Source: Stramenopiles sp. TOSAG23-3
Taxonomy: Eukaryota > Sar
Length of the DNA stretch: 10,511 nt
Assembly: GCA_900128585.1 (NCBI GenBank)
Contig: LT642808.1
Span: 1 to 10,511, forward strand
Direction of reading: 5' to 3'
Positions 1 through 7,620 of the stretch are shown piece after piece; the stretch's first letter is position 1; every line of letters starts with the position of its first letter. Position numbers and translations under genes: made by a program. The notes under the pieces are model-generated. The model was not told where the DNA came from, did not search any database, and was given only the letters and a program-made list of their open reading frames with translations.

Positions 1-2
1 AG

Positions 3-3000
3 CGCTTTATTCAATGGATTGAGAGACAGCAACTGCAGCACGAGCGACACCTGAAGTCGATGGCAGTGTTAAACGTGTCATGGGAAGAGCAAATGGAGAA
101 GGTTAGATTAAAAGCGATAATTCGCATTCAACGACGCTACAGAGAGCGAAGGGACGCTCGGATTGCGAAAGAACATGCGGACATAATTGCGAACGCCAAG
201 CGGGAGAAAAGAAAGCGAGAGATGGAAAAGAAGAAAGCGCGGGAAGCCGCTATCAAGAAACGAAGAATAGAGCAAGAAAGGAAGCACCAGGAGCGCATAA
301 ACCGGGAAAAACGTGAAGAAGAAGAACGAGTCGCAAAATTAAAAGCAAGGCAAAGGGCAATTGTAGAGAAACACCAAAAAGAGGAAGCCGAAGCTCGTTT
401 TCAAGCGCATGTGCGGCAGTCTCTCACCACGTTTCTTGCCTACTGGAAAAAATTTACAGGATCGGCCAGGTTGAAGAAAAAAGTTTTCCGCAGCGAGTTT
501 CAGAGGCGAATAAACCTATGGAAAGAGTTTCACGCCTTGCGCCGGGAATGGCATGCTAAACAGGACGTCGCGGCCCGGGCGATCCAGCGTTGCTTTCGCG
601 CTTTCCATGCCAGAAATGTTTTGAAGCATATTAAAGCGTACCACAAAAAGCAGGAAGAATCGATCAGAATGAATTTGATTCGCCTTCAAAGGCATTTGGA
701 GCACCGGATTTTAGTGAAGTGGCACGCTTACGCGTACCAACAGCATGGCATCCGCAGAATCTTACGGGATCACTTTTCCCACGTCCTTCATTCATGCTGG
801 CACGATTGGGTTCAGTTTACACACCTGAGTATCGAGGAAAACAACGCGGCCGCAACAAAATTGCAGGCAATGCAACGCGCTCGAGTAAAACGCAGAGAGT
901 ACAACGAAGGGCGACGGCGCCGCCACGCTGCCCTCGTTATCCAGGGAGCGTATCGGGCGCACCTTGCCAAGAACATGCTGCGAAATGCAAAGAGGCATTT
1001 TGAGCGGGAAGAAAGGCGTGCGTTAAGAGCAGTAGGTCGCATGGCAAAGGCAAAGGAAGCACGGGTATTTCACAAATGGCACGACCATGTCAGAAAATTG
1101 AAGAACGTTCGTCGGTTTATGCACGATCTCATCGTGTCTGGCGAAAGAAAAAGTTTTCATACTTGGCAACGCTACACAAAGTACACGAAAGAAAAAAAAG
1201 AGGCAGCCGCGATCCTAGTGCAGAGGCGTTACAAAGAAATGAAAGCGCATCGCTTATACAAAGAGGCGGTTAGAAAGAGCAATGCAGCAATAATTATTCA
1301 GAAGTACGGACGACAATATTTGCAGTCTCGGACTTTGGAGTGGCTCATTTTATACCGTGATGCTGCTACGACCATTCAACGATTTGTACGTGGTGATATT
1401 GGGAGAAGGTTGTACAGAGCAAAGCGGCAAGCAAATTATTTCAAGGCCGCTTACAGCAAAGATTTTTGGATCTGCAACAAGGCCTTTGAGAGACGTGAAG
1501 GCCATTTGCTGGACAGGGAAGGGAACAGCATGCTGATGTGGGCAGCCCGAGGAGGGTCAAAACGAATAATCAAATTGTGCCTTCGGAATAACATGGACAT
1601 AAATGCCATCAATTCATCAGGGCAGAACGCTATGATGCAGCTGATTGCTGAAAATTACTATGGCCAGGAAGTCATCCTTGATTACATGCTTTCAAAGGGG
1701 GGAAACGCAAAGTCTCAGGATTTTACTGGATCGTCCCCACTGATGGAAGCCGCTCGCCTTGGCCGGATCGACTGCATGAAGCTCCTTCTGAAATGTAATG
1801 CCGATGTGAACCATACAGACTACAATGGATGCACTGTGTTACAAGTCGCAGCTGCTGCCAACCAAATAACATCGGTGAATATGCTTCTGGAGCACAAAGT
1901 CGACGTTGACCAAAAAGATCACGACGGTGCCACTGTCCTTCATGACGTTGCAGCCCGTGGACGCTGGCGGATGTTGGAGCACTTGTTACAGTACTGCTCG
2001 TCCTGTGATCACCAAGACAACGACGGCCACACACCACTGCATTTGGCAATATTTGGTGGGCACGCTGAATGTACACGGTTGCTGGTAATAAACGGCGCGG
2101 ACACTAATACGATTGATGATACAGGAAGGTCCCAGTTAATCCATGCTGTTGAAGACGAAAACTTCGAGCTTGTTCAGCTACTCTCCGAGGCAGACACCGA
2201 CCTCAACATCCAGGATAGAGACGGTGAAACTGCATTGCACATAGCGGCTACGCGAGGGTTCTCAGAAATGACCAAGATTTTGCTGGGTAACGGTGCTGAT
2301 CCTATGATAAGAAACCATGATGGCAACAGCGCACTGCATCTTGCGGCACAGCAAGGTCATGTCGAGTGCATTACCCTGCTGATCGACTACCATGCAAGCA
2401 TTAACTTTGTAAATTTTGACAATCGCACTCCACTCGGAGAGGCCAGAATTCGAAATCACAAGGGGGCTGTGGAAGTGTTCAATAAGCGGTTTATTGATGA
2501 CAGAATTGCCCAGAGAAAGTTCGAGGTGGCCTTCGCCTTGAACAGTGGGTTGCCTCCTCCACCTGCACCGGAAGAACCCGCATGGAAGAGAATATGCCGA
2601 GGATTGACCAAGAGTCAGTGGCAAAAAGTCCGTGAACTTTCGTCTTTTGAACGAAAAATACACATGTGGCTAGAAATGAGCGTCACGTTCAACAATTTAG
2701 ACACTGTCGTAAAGTTGCCACGTATTACCGACAATATAGACTCAAACGAAGGGGTTGGAGAGAAAAAAAAATTCTGGGAGCACAGCGAAGAGCTGCAAGA
2801 GAAAATTAAAGAGGAATTGAACCAAGTTATCGTGTATTGGTACTACGATCACGATGAGGTTTACACGGTAGATAAACCACAAGACGTTCAGAAGGGCGTT
2901 TGGGTGCAAGAAGAAGTGAAGATAATGGGACCGGCGGATCCTGATTATCCAGATAATGGCGAAATGGTACCAACTGGCGAAACAAAATTGGTATGGAAAA

Positions 3001-5315
3001 ACAAAGTCACTGGCCAAGAGAGCGATGTTTTACCGCCCATGCTGGTCGAAACGAGAAATACAAAACGTCCTCGTCTTCATGCTGTCCTGGGAAAAGCAGA
3101 CATCACGAAGAACGAGTACAAAGAGTATTATCAGAAAGAAATGGGAGATATCCTTCAGAACAGGGCGGAGGTTCAGTCAGCTGTATTCATACAGAGAATA
3201 TTCCGTGGATACAGAATGCGGGTCTTTTACGCACAGCACAAGAAACGTTGGTACGCATCCATTCATGCCCAGAGAATTGTGAGGGGATTCTTGGGGCGCT
3301 GCCATGCGAGGGAGTTGAGGCGACGCAGGGACGCGGCAATTGCTATTCAGTCCGGTTATCGCGGTATGCTGGACCGCGTATGGATCGGTGAGAACTACTA
3401 TTATATGTGGCGCCGCCGAGCCGTGTGGCGCGCCGTCCACCTCATCAATAGAGTATGGCGAGGTTACGTGTGCCGGCGTTGGAAGCGACGGTATTTGTGG
3501 AAAAAACGAGGCCCCCAGTTTTTTGACGAGTGGCAAGAAGTGCGCCGGCTTTCAATTATTCGCAGAGTTCTTGGTGTATGGGACGAGATGATCTATGCCG
3601 ACACGTACGATGTTATTTTCTACTGCAACCATCTGACAAAGAAATGCCAATGGGACAAACCCCTGGCTGTGTTCAACCACGATCAGCAGCAGCTCGAAGA
3701 CGACCGTCAATTACGTCTCCATGGCTTTACCAGGAGAGAAAAGGAGGTTGCCATGAAACTTCAAGGAATATGGCGTGGTAGACAGGCGATGAGAATTTTC
3801 CGACAGATGGTACGAGGCGCGAAGATCATGAAAACGTGCGAGAATGATTTTCTGTCCAATCCTGACAAAATAGAGCATTTGTGCAACTACACACTGTATT
3901 TACACACCGTGAGATTGGACTACGATCATGCACGAATCATGTACGCCAGGATGCTGGAATATATGACATCACGTGGGCCAGACAATGCGTTCGTCCTCTA
4001 CGCTTACGCGTGTTTCGCCACTGCTACCCGAGAAGCTGATTTTGACGATGTTATCGATATGGTAATGAGGGCAAGAGACGCTGAGCCTAAAACTGGGACG
4101 CACTGTTTTGATTTGGCTGAAAAAGGCTTCTTTCGGCAGGCAATGGTCTTCAACCCGGGGAGTGCACAGGCGAACGCAAACTACGCTATATGCCAACAGT
4201 TTGTACGCCGTGACTACAAGACGGCCGAAGAATACTACTTGCGGGCTTGTAAATTGGACCCGTACGACCACACGATAACATACAATTTTAATGATATGCT
4301 TAAGCGCCTCGCCCACAAAAAATATGATGGGTACGAGGCCTTCATGAAAAGTCAAGTGGCAGACGCAGAGAGAGAAGCTGCAGAGCTGGCGAAGATAATC
4401 GAGTCGGACGAATACCAAATAAATAAGTACAAGCACGAAGCAGCCGCCGTTATCCAGCGCGCGTATAGAAGAAAGAAAGGAGTGAAGGTATTTTGGAAAT
4501 TTCAGGGAATGCCCGAGTCTCTGAAACTGGCTAGGGAGCACGAGGAGTTTCACAAATTTACGGGGCACGACGAAAACCTTGAAGACATAGCAGATTGGGA
4601 AGAGTGCAGCGACGGTCTCGGTAAGATCTATTATTTCAACACGAAAACGAACGAATCACGATGGGAAAAGCCTCAATTTCTGCAAGCAGGAATCAAACTA
4701 AAGAGAGGCCCTGGGTTTGACGGCATGCGCATCGGTAGATTAGAGAACGTCGAGGACTGGGAAGAATGCAGAGACGCCACAGGCAACAACTATTACTACA
4801 ACAATAAGAATGGAAAATCCCAATGGACTCGACCTCGATTTAGAAACGAGGGCGACCACCCAAAGAAAGGCATGGGGTTTGGAGATGCCCATGAAGAGCA
4901 CCTGGAAGATGAAAACCATGGACATGGGACAGCAAAGCGTTCCGATTGGCACGAACACAAAGACAATGCAGGAAGAGTCTATTGGTACAATGACAAGACT
5001 GGAGAATCGCAGTGGCTGCAACCCCATTTTATGAGCGAGGATGAAGAAATAGAACTACACCACCAGGAGATGGAAGAGAAGACAAAAAATATACCCGAAG
5101 GGTGGGAGGCACAACAAGACGCCAAAGGAAATTACTATTACTTTTGTCTTACTACCGGAGAAAGCGCATGGGAGAAGCCTACCGAAAAGTGCGTCCCTCC
5201 TCCAGGATGGGAAACGGTTAAAAATGAGGATGGCACTGTCTATTTTTACAACAAAATAACCGGTGATTCAAGGTGGGAACTTAAAGGGCTAATGGATTAT
5301 ACCAGAAATGCATAA
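3..5315 (+). CDS. Giant IQ / ankyrin / TPR-like / WW scaffold protein (5'-partial)
   Basis: Residues are numbered from the ATG at 60, giving 1751 aa to the TAA at 5313-5315. The frame stays open back to base 3 (19 further codons, charged and Gln-rich, like what follows), so the true start is probably upstream. Modules seen: a basic coiled coil (about 43-115); IQ-type motifs centred on residues 24, 176, 269, 295, 388, 414 and 440; tryptophan-centred helical units around W129/W154, W221/W247 and W340/W369 that resemble Sfi1 centrin-binding repeats; about ten ankyrin repeats (485-813); a proline run (832-837); IQ-type motifs at 1045, 1071, 1097, 1130 and 1235; a degenerate WW at about 1172-1205; a TPR-like helical stretch (1267-1418); IQ at 1466; and five WW domains (first Trp at 1513, 1567, 1630, 1682, 1717). 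Known roles: IQ motifs bind calmodulin-like EF-hand proteins, ankyrin and TPR units bind proteins, and WW domains bind proline-rich ligands. I infer a cytoskeletal, basal-body or flagellar scaffold. No catalytic domain is visible and there is no sign of introns over 5.3 kb. Confidence 0.93.
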   Translation, partial: RFIQWIERQQLQHERHLKSMAVLNVSWEEQMEKVRLKAIIRIQRRYRERRDARIAKEHADIIANAKREKRKREMEKKKAREAAIKKRRIEQERKHQERINREKREEEERVAKLKARQRAIVEKHQKEEAEARFQAHVRQSLTTFLAYWKKFTGSARLKKKVFRSEFQRRINLWKEFHALRREWHAKQDVAARAIQRCFRAFHARNVLKHIKAYHKKQEESIRMNLIRLQRHLEHRILVKWHAYAYQQHGIRRILRDHFSHVLHSCWHDWVQFTHLSIEENNAAATKLQAMQRARVKRREYNEGRRRRHAALVIQGAYRAHLAKNMLRNAKRHFEREERRALRAVGRMAKAKEARVFHKWHDHVRKLKNVRRFMHDLIVSGERKSFHTWQRYTKYTKEKKEAAAILVQRRYKEMKAHRLYKEAVRKSNAAIIIQKYGRQYLQSRTLEWLILYRDAATTIQRFVRGDIGRRLYRAKRQANYFKAAYSKDFWICNKAFERREGHLLDREGNSMLMWAARGGSKRIIKLCLRNNMDINAINSSGQNAMMQLIAENYYGQEVILDYMLSKGGNAKSQDFTGSSPLMEAARLGRIDCMKLLLKCNADVNHTDYNGCTVLQVAAAANQITSVNMLLEHKVDVDQKDHDGATVLHDVAARGRWRMLEHLLQYCSSCDHQDNDGHTPLHLAIFGGHAECTRLLVINGADTNTIDDTGRSQLIHAVEDENFELVQLLSEADTDLNIQDRDGETALHIAATRGFSEMTKILLGNGADPMIRNHDGNSALHLAAQQGHVECITLLIDYHASINFVNFDNRTPLGEARIRNHKGAVEVFNKRFIDDRIAQRKFEVAFALNSGLPPPPAPEEPAWKRICRGLTKSQWQKVRELSSFERKIHMWLEMSVTFNNLDTVVKLPRITDNIDSNEGVGEKKKFWEHSEELQEKIKEELNQVIVYWYYDHDEVYTVDKPQDVQKGVWVQEEVKIMGPADPDYPDNGEMVPTGETKLVWKNKVTGQESDVLPPMLVETRNTKRPRLHAVLGKADITKNEYKEYYQKEMGDILQNRAEVQSAVFIQRIFRGYRMRVFYAQHKKRWYASIHAQRIVRGFLGRCHARELRRRRDAAIAIQSGYRGMLDRVWIGENYYYMWRRRAVWRAVHLINRVWRGYVCRRWKRRYLWKKRGPQFFDEWQEVRRLSIIRRVLGVWDEMIYADTYDVIFYCNHLTKKCQWDKPLAVFNHDQQQLEDDRQLRLHGFTRREKEVAMKLQGIWRGRQAMRIFRQMVRGAKIMKTCENDFLSNPDKIEHLCNYTLYLHTVRLDYDHARIMYARMLEYMTSRGPDNAFVLYAYACFATATREADFDDVIDMVMRARDAEPKTGTHCFDLAEKGFFRQAMVFNPGSAQANANYAICQQFVRRDYKTAEEYYLRACKLDPYDHTITYNFNDMLKRLAHKKYDGYEAFMKSQVADAEREAAELAKIIESDEYQINKYKHEAAAVIQRAYRRKKGVKVFWKFQGMPESLKLAREHEEFHKFTGHDENLEDIADWEECSDGLGKIYYFNTKTNESRWEKPQFLQAGIKLKRGPGFDGMRIGRLENVEDWEECRDATGNNYYYNNKNGKSQWTRPRFRNEGDHPKKGMGFGDAHEEHLEDENHGHGTAKRSDWHEHKDNAGRVYWYNDKTGESQWLQPHFMSEDEEIELHHQEMEEKTKNIPEGWEAQQDAKGNYYYFCLTTGESAWEKPTEKCVPPPGWETVKNEDGTVYFYNKITGDSRWELKGLMDYTRNA
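1512..2498 (+). repeat. Ankyrin repeat block, about 10 units, within the large scaffold gene
   Basis: Residues 485-813 form tandem 33-residue units with the D-x-x-G-x-(T/S)-x-L-x-x-A-(A/V) start and the L-L-x-x-x-A-D-(V/P/T)-N end typical of ankyrin repeats. Units 6, 8 and 9 are closest to consensus (TPLHLA, TALHIA and SALHLA cores). Unit 2 is two to three residues longer and less canonical, and unit 10 is degenerate and caps the block. The block separates two IQ-rich regions, so it probably forms a rigid solenoid for protein binding. Confidence 0.93.
4581..5303 (+). repeat. Five tandem WW domains at the C-terminus of the large scaffold gene
   Basis: Residues about 1508-1748 hold five units with a first Trp (1513, 1567, 1630, 1682, 1717), a central aromatic strand (YYF, YYY, YWY, YYF, YFY) and a second Trp. 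Units 1-4 end in the usual W-x-x-P; unit 5 ends WELKG and lacks the last proline. The linkers after units 1 and 2 share a K-(R/K)-G-x-G-F pattern, which points to duplication of a WW-plus-linker unit. Spacing shortens towards the C-terminus (54, 63, 52, 35 residues). WW domains bind proline-rich peptides; the ligand here is unknown. Confidence 0.93.
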
Positions 5316-5341
5316 ACTTCCACATTCGTCTTTTTTACTAA

Positions 5342-5347
5342 AATAAA
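5342..5347 (+). promoter_or_regulatory. Candidate polyadenylation signal of the large scaffold gene
   Basis: An AATAAA hexamer begins 27 bases after the TAA stop of the scaffold gene. The spacer is A-rich, so a chance match is possible. A second candidate (CAATAAAA) lies about 30 bases further on. Confidence 0.4.
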
Positions 5348-5517
5348 AACAAGAAAATTGGCTGTTAATTTCAATAAAAACAAAATTAATGGCTCTTAGT
5401 ATTTAAAAACAAATACTGGCGGTCTACACACTTCTAAATTTCACATATTTTTTGTTTTTAAGAAATTCAAAACAAGAAAATTGGCTGTTATTTTAAAAAC
5501 AAGAAAATTGGCTGTTA
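5345..5517 (+). repeat. Degenerate minisatellite, 3 near-identical units plus 1 diverged
   Basis: The unit AACAAGAAAATTGGCTGTTA occurs at about 5348-5367, 5471-5490 and 5498-5517. A diverged unit with AACAAAATTAATGGCTCTTA lies at about 5379-5398. Units pair up: the first and the diverged one are about 31 bases apart, the last two exactly 27. About 70 bases of unrelated AT-rich sequence separates the pairs. The array lies wholly in the 3' spacer after the scaffold gene. Confidence 0.85.
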
Positions 5518-5694
5518 TTTAAGTAACATAATTAAAATTAATGTACTGCGAACTGAAATCTAGATTTAGAAATTTTCTAATAAATTATAATTCATATTTA
5601 AACCGTTCTGTTTCAAATTCGAATAAACACGATCCGCGCGTAAAATTACAAAATCCTCTCCTATCTGCCTTTAAATAACGTGGCTAAACTGATT

Positions 5695-7113
5695 TCAAGT
5701 TTCGACGTTCCAGCTCGCAATATTGCCCACGCTTGGAAATGAGCTTAGCTGGCCATTTCCTGTGATAATCCGAGGTGGAATCCCACTTATCGATCCGTCG
5801 TTAAGGTTGATGGTAGTCGGACTTAGAGAAAATCGGATGGCAACCCCGTTTGGAGACTGCTGCTTGCCTTGCCCGTCGTCTGGTTCGCCGTCCTCATCAA
5901 CGTAATCGGTGTCAATGAAGGAAAGGGACAGCTGGTCCCCATCAAAAAGGCCCAGGTTGCATTTGGCGGACTCACTACGGGAGGACGTACGTGTTAGCGG
6001 TCGCGGCTGGAGAGAATGGCTCAAGGCGGCACTTTTCTTATTTGTTTCACCCCCAAAAACTGGGAAATTGACCACAGGGGCGTAGTTAGCTTTATTTTTC
6101 CTCTTTTCAGGGTGTAATTGCTTACACATGCGGTTCTTTTCCCAGTAATTATCTAATGTCTCCTCCCCATTACCCTTCTGGGACCATGGTCGAAGGTCTT
6201 CCAAAGACTGCAACGGAAGAAGCGTCGCTCCGATGTGCCCGGCTTGGAGACGCGAGAGCTTATCCCCTTCTTTTTCGGACGAAACTAGGTTAAAGCCAGA
6301 CGATAGGTATTTTTCAGGGTCCAACACACTGCTTTGAGATTTAAAATTTGGATCTAGCAGATGATTCCCACTGATATTTCCACAAGAGGGGTGGCGAATA
6401 ATATTGCCTTCCGTTGTCGCAGAATCTTGGTTGATGGTTCCAAACGGATTCTTCGTTCTGTGCACACCCAGATACTCTTCTTGCCTCATGGTTAATTTAT
6501 TCAGCTTCACCCTTTTCTTGATTGGCCTCTTCCTTAGACAACCTCCGTAGCTTGTTGCCGGGCACTGGTTACCGCTCTTGCTCTTTATCAAGTTATTTAT
6601 CCGAACGCTTGAGATCGAGGTCCGCCCGAGGGTAAAACTTTTTTCTTTCACCACGCGCGCAGCGACGGTCCTTTCCGCTCGCTGTGCCGTTGTGAGGGCT
6701 GCTATACTATTGTTTTCGTAAATTTCATCCGCAGATATTCGCTTTGACAAAAGGCTTTTGTTGAGTGGCTTTCTACTTTGTCGACTCTCCAGCATAGCCG
6801 TGCGATAACTGCTCTGATTAAGACTACTGCTGACGTTGTCAAAAGGGGAAAAATGGTCTGTTCCAGTTTTGCGCGCTTTGTTCTTCTTACGTGACTTTCT
6901 TAACTTCCTCTCTTTTCCATCGTTGCTAATTAAGCTCAGTGTAGAATCTCCACCGTACAGCCCTTGTCCAGAAAAACTGTTCGTGAACGCAGACTCACGC
7001 ACTGACGTAACAAATATGGAGGAGGGTTTAGCTTCAGTCGACAGCGGAGAGACAGGCTTCTTCCCTGTCCCATCTTTGCCCCCAGAACTGTTTATCGTAA
7101 GCCTGACTTTCAT
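5695..7113 (-). CDS. Orphan basic, Ser-rich, probably disordered protein, 472 aa
   Basis: I do not recognise a family. The start is taken as the ATG at 7111-7113, the first ATG after an in-frame TAA at 7210-7212, with A at -3. A longer frame back to 7146 would begin with TTG, which is unlikely in a eukaryote. The stop is TGA at 5695-5697. The protein is rich in Ser, Asn, Lys and Arg and has no obvious hydrophobic core, membrane span or signal peptide. Two basic clusters look like nuclear localisation signals: residues 67-82 (K/R-dense) and 194-206 (RKRP then KKRVK). An acidic patch (about 398-415, with DEDGEPDD) lies near the C-terminus, followed by a Gly/Ser/Asn-rich tail. The gene is convergent with the scaffold gene and divergent from the tail-anchored gene. 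A nuclear or scaffold role is only an inference from composition. An open frame of this length with coding-like GC between AT-rich spacers supports a real gene. Confidence 0.8.
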   Translation of the reverse strand: MKVRLTINSSGGKDGTGKKPVSPLSTEAKPSSIFVTSVRESAFTNSFSGQGLYGGDSTLSLISNDGKERKLRKSRKKNKARKTGTDHFSPFDNVSSSLNQSSYRTAMLESRQSRKPLNKSLLSKRISADEIYENNSIAALTTAQRAERTVAARVVKEKSFTLGRTSISSVRINNLIKSKSGNQCPATSYGGCLRKRPIKKRVKLNKLTMRQEEYLGVHRTKNPFGTINQDSATTEGNIIRHPSCGNISGNHLLDPNFKSQSSVLDPEKYLSSGFNLVSSEKEGDKLSRLQAGHIGATLLPLQSLEDLRPWSQKGNGEETLDNYWEKNRMCKQLHPEKRKNKANYAPVVNFPVFGGETNKKSAALSHSLQPRPLTRTSSRSESAKCNLGLFDGDQLSLSFIDTDYVDEDGEPDDGQGKQQSPNGVAIRFSLSPTTINLNDGSISGIPPRIITGNGQLSSFPSVGNIASWNVET

Positions 7114-7290
7114 GTTCAACACACAGACAGCCCCCCCAACGCACAACCGTTGAAAAAAAGGTCTAATCCAAGCAATTGTTGGTCTGTTAAGAATGTTCTC
7201 GGCAACTAATTAGGTGATTGAAGGAATGTTGAGGGAAGAAGTTTCGCAGCAAACATAGAAACTATTAAATTTCTAGAAGACAACCTCTAG

Positions 7291-7390
7291 CAGTAGTATT
7301 CCGTACCAGGTTTTTAAAACAGGTACCGAACCACTTCACTAGGTACCGTACCGTAGTAGAGTACGGTACCCAGTAGTATTGAACACCAGG
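7291..7390 (+). repeat. Imperfect 20-bp direct repeat flanking a GGTACC hairpin
   Basis: CAGTAGTATT occurs at 7291-7300 and again at 7371-7380, exactly 80 bases apart. Each is followed by a related ten bases (CCGTACCAGG and GAACACCAGG). Between them lie GGTACC at 7322-7327 and the hairpin at 7342-7370. A fourth GGTACC is at 7481-7486. Such density of one palindromic hexamer in AT-rich DNA suggests a small non-coding mobile element or its remnant. Confidence 0.7.
7342..7370. repeat. Perfect hairpin, 10-bp arms, 9-nt loop
   Basis: GGTACCGTAC at 7342-7351 is the exact reverse complement of GTACGGTACC at 7361-7370, with nine bases between. The arms are GC-richer than the surrounding spacer, so the stem would be stable in single-stranded DNA or RNA. 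Confidence 0.9.
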
Positions 7391-7514
7391 GAGGTAATAT
7401 AATAATACCTACCAAAGAAAAAGTGAAATATAAACGGACATTTATTGATGATTATGAGGGGTAGCACTATTACACTATCTGGTACCCGCATACTAATAAG
7501 ATGATATGGAATAA

Positions 7515-7611
7515 AAGATGAAGAAAGAAGAAAGAAAGAAGAAGAAAGAAGAAAAAAAAAATATTATAATAATTATAATACAATAAGAAGAAGAAGAAGA
7601 AAGAAGAAGAC
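7515..7611 (+). repeat. Purine-rich GAA/GAAA microsatellite tracts
   Basis: Two tracts of almost only A and G, at about 7515-7561 and 7585-7611, are built from GAA and GAAA units and separated by an AT-only stretch. They lie about 390-485 bases upstream of the tail-anchored gene. Tracts of this kind can form triplex DNA and are length-unstable. Confidence 0.9.
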
Positions 7612-7620
7612 AACTGAAAA

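Larger units (their letters stand above)
5316..5694. other. Convergent AT-rich spacer
   Basis: This 379-base stretch lies between the stop codons of two convergent genes and must hold both 3' ends. It is very AT-rich and has no credible reading frame. The recognisable content is the AATAAA hexamer and the dispersed minisatellite units listed separately. No clear AATAAA was found for the minus-strand gene. Confidence 0.7.

Noticed and set aside
3969-4568. Long minus-strand frame (199 codons) opposite the scaffold gene
   Set aside because: It lies opposite the TPR-like region, whose plus-strand frame shows clear domain patterns. The minus frame is hydrophobic and Cys/Val-rich, as expected from an antisense reading.
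5316-5694. CRISPR-like array suggested by repeated 20-base units
   Set aside because: Spacing is irregular (27, 31 and about 90 bases), gaps between adjacent units are far shorter than CRISPR spacers, and the setting is eukaryotic.
7114-7146. N-terminal extension of the Ser-rich gene starting at TTG
   Set aside because: Starts other than ATG are rare in nuclear genes, and an ATG with A at -3 follows 11 codons later.
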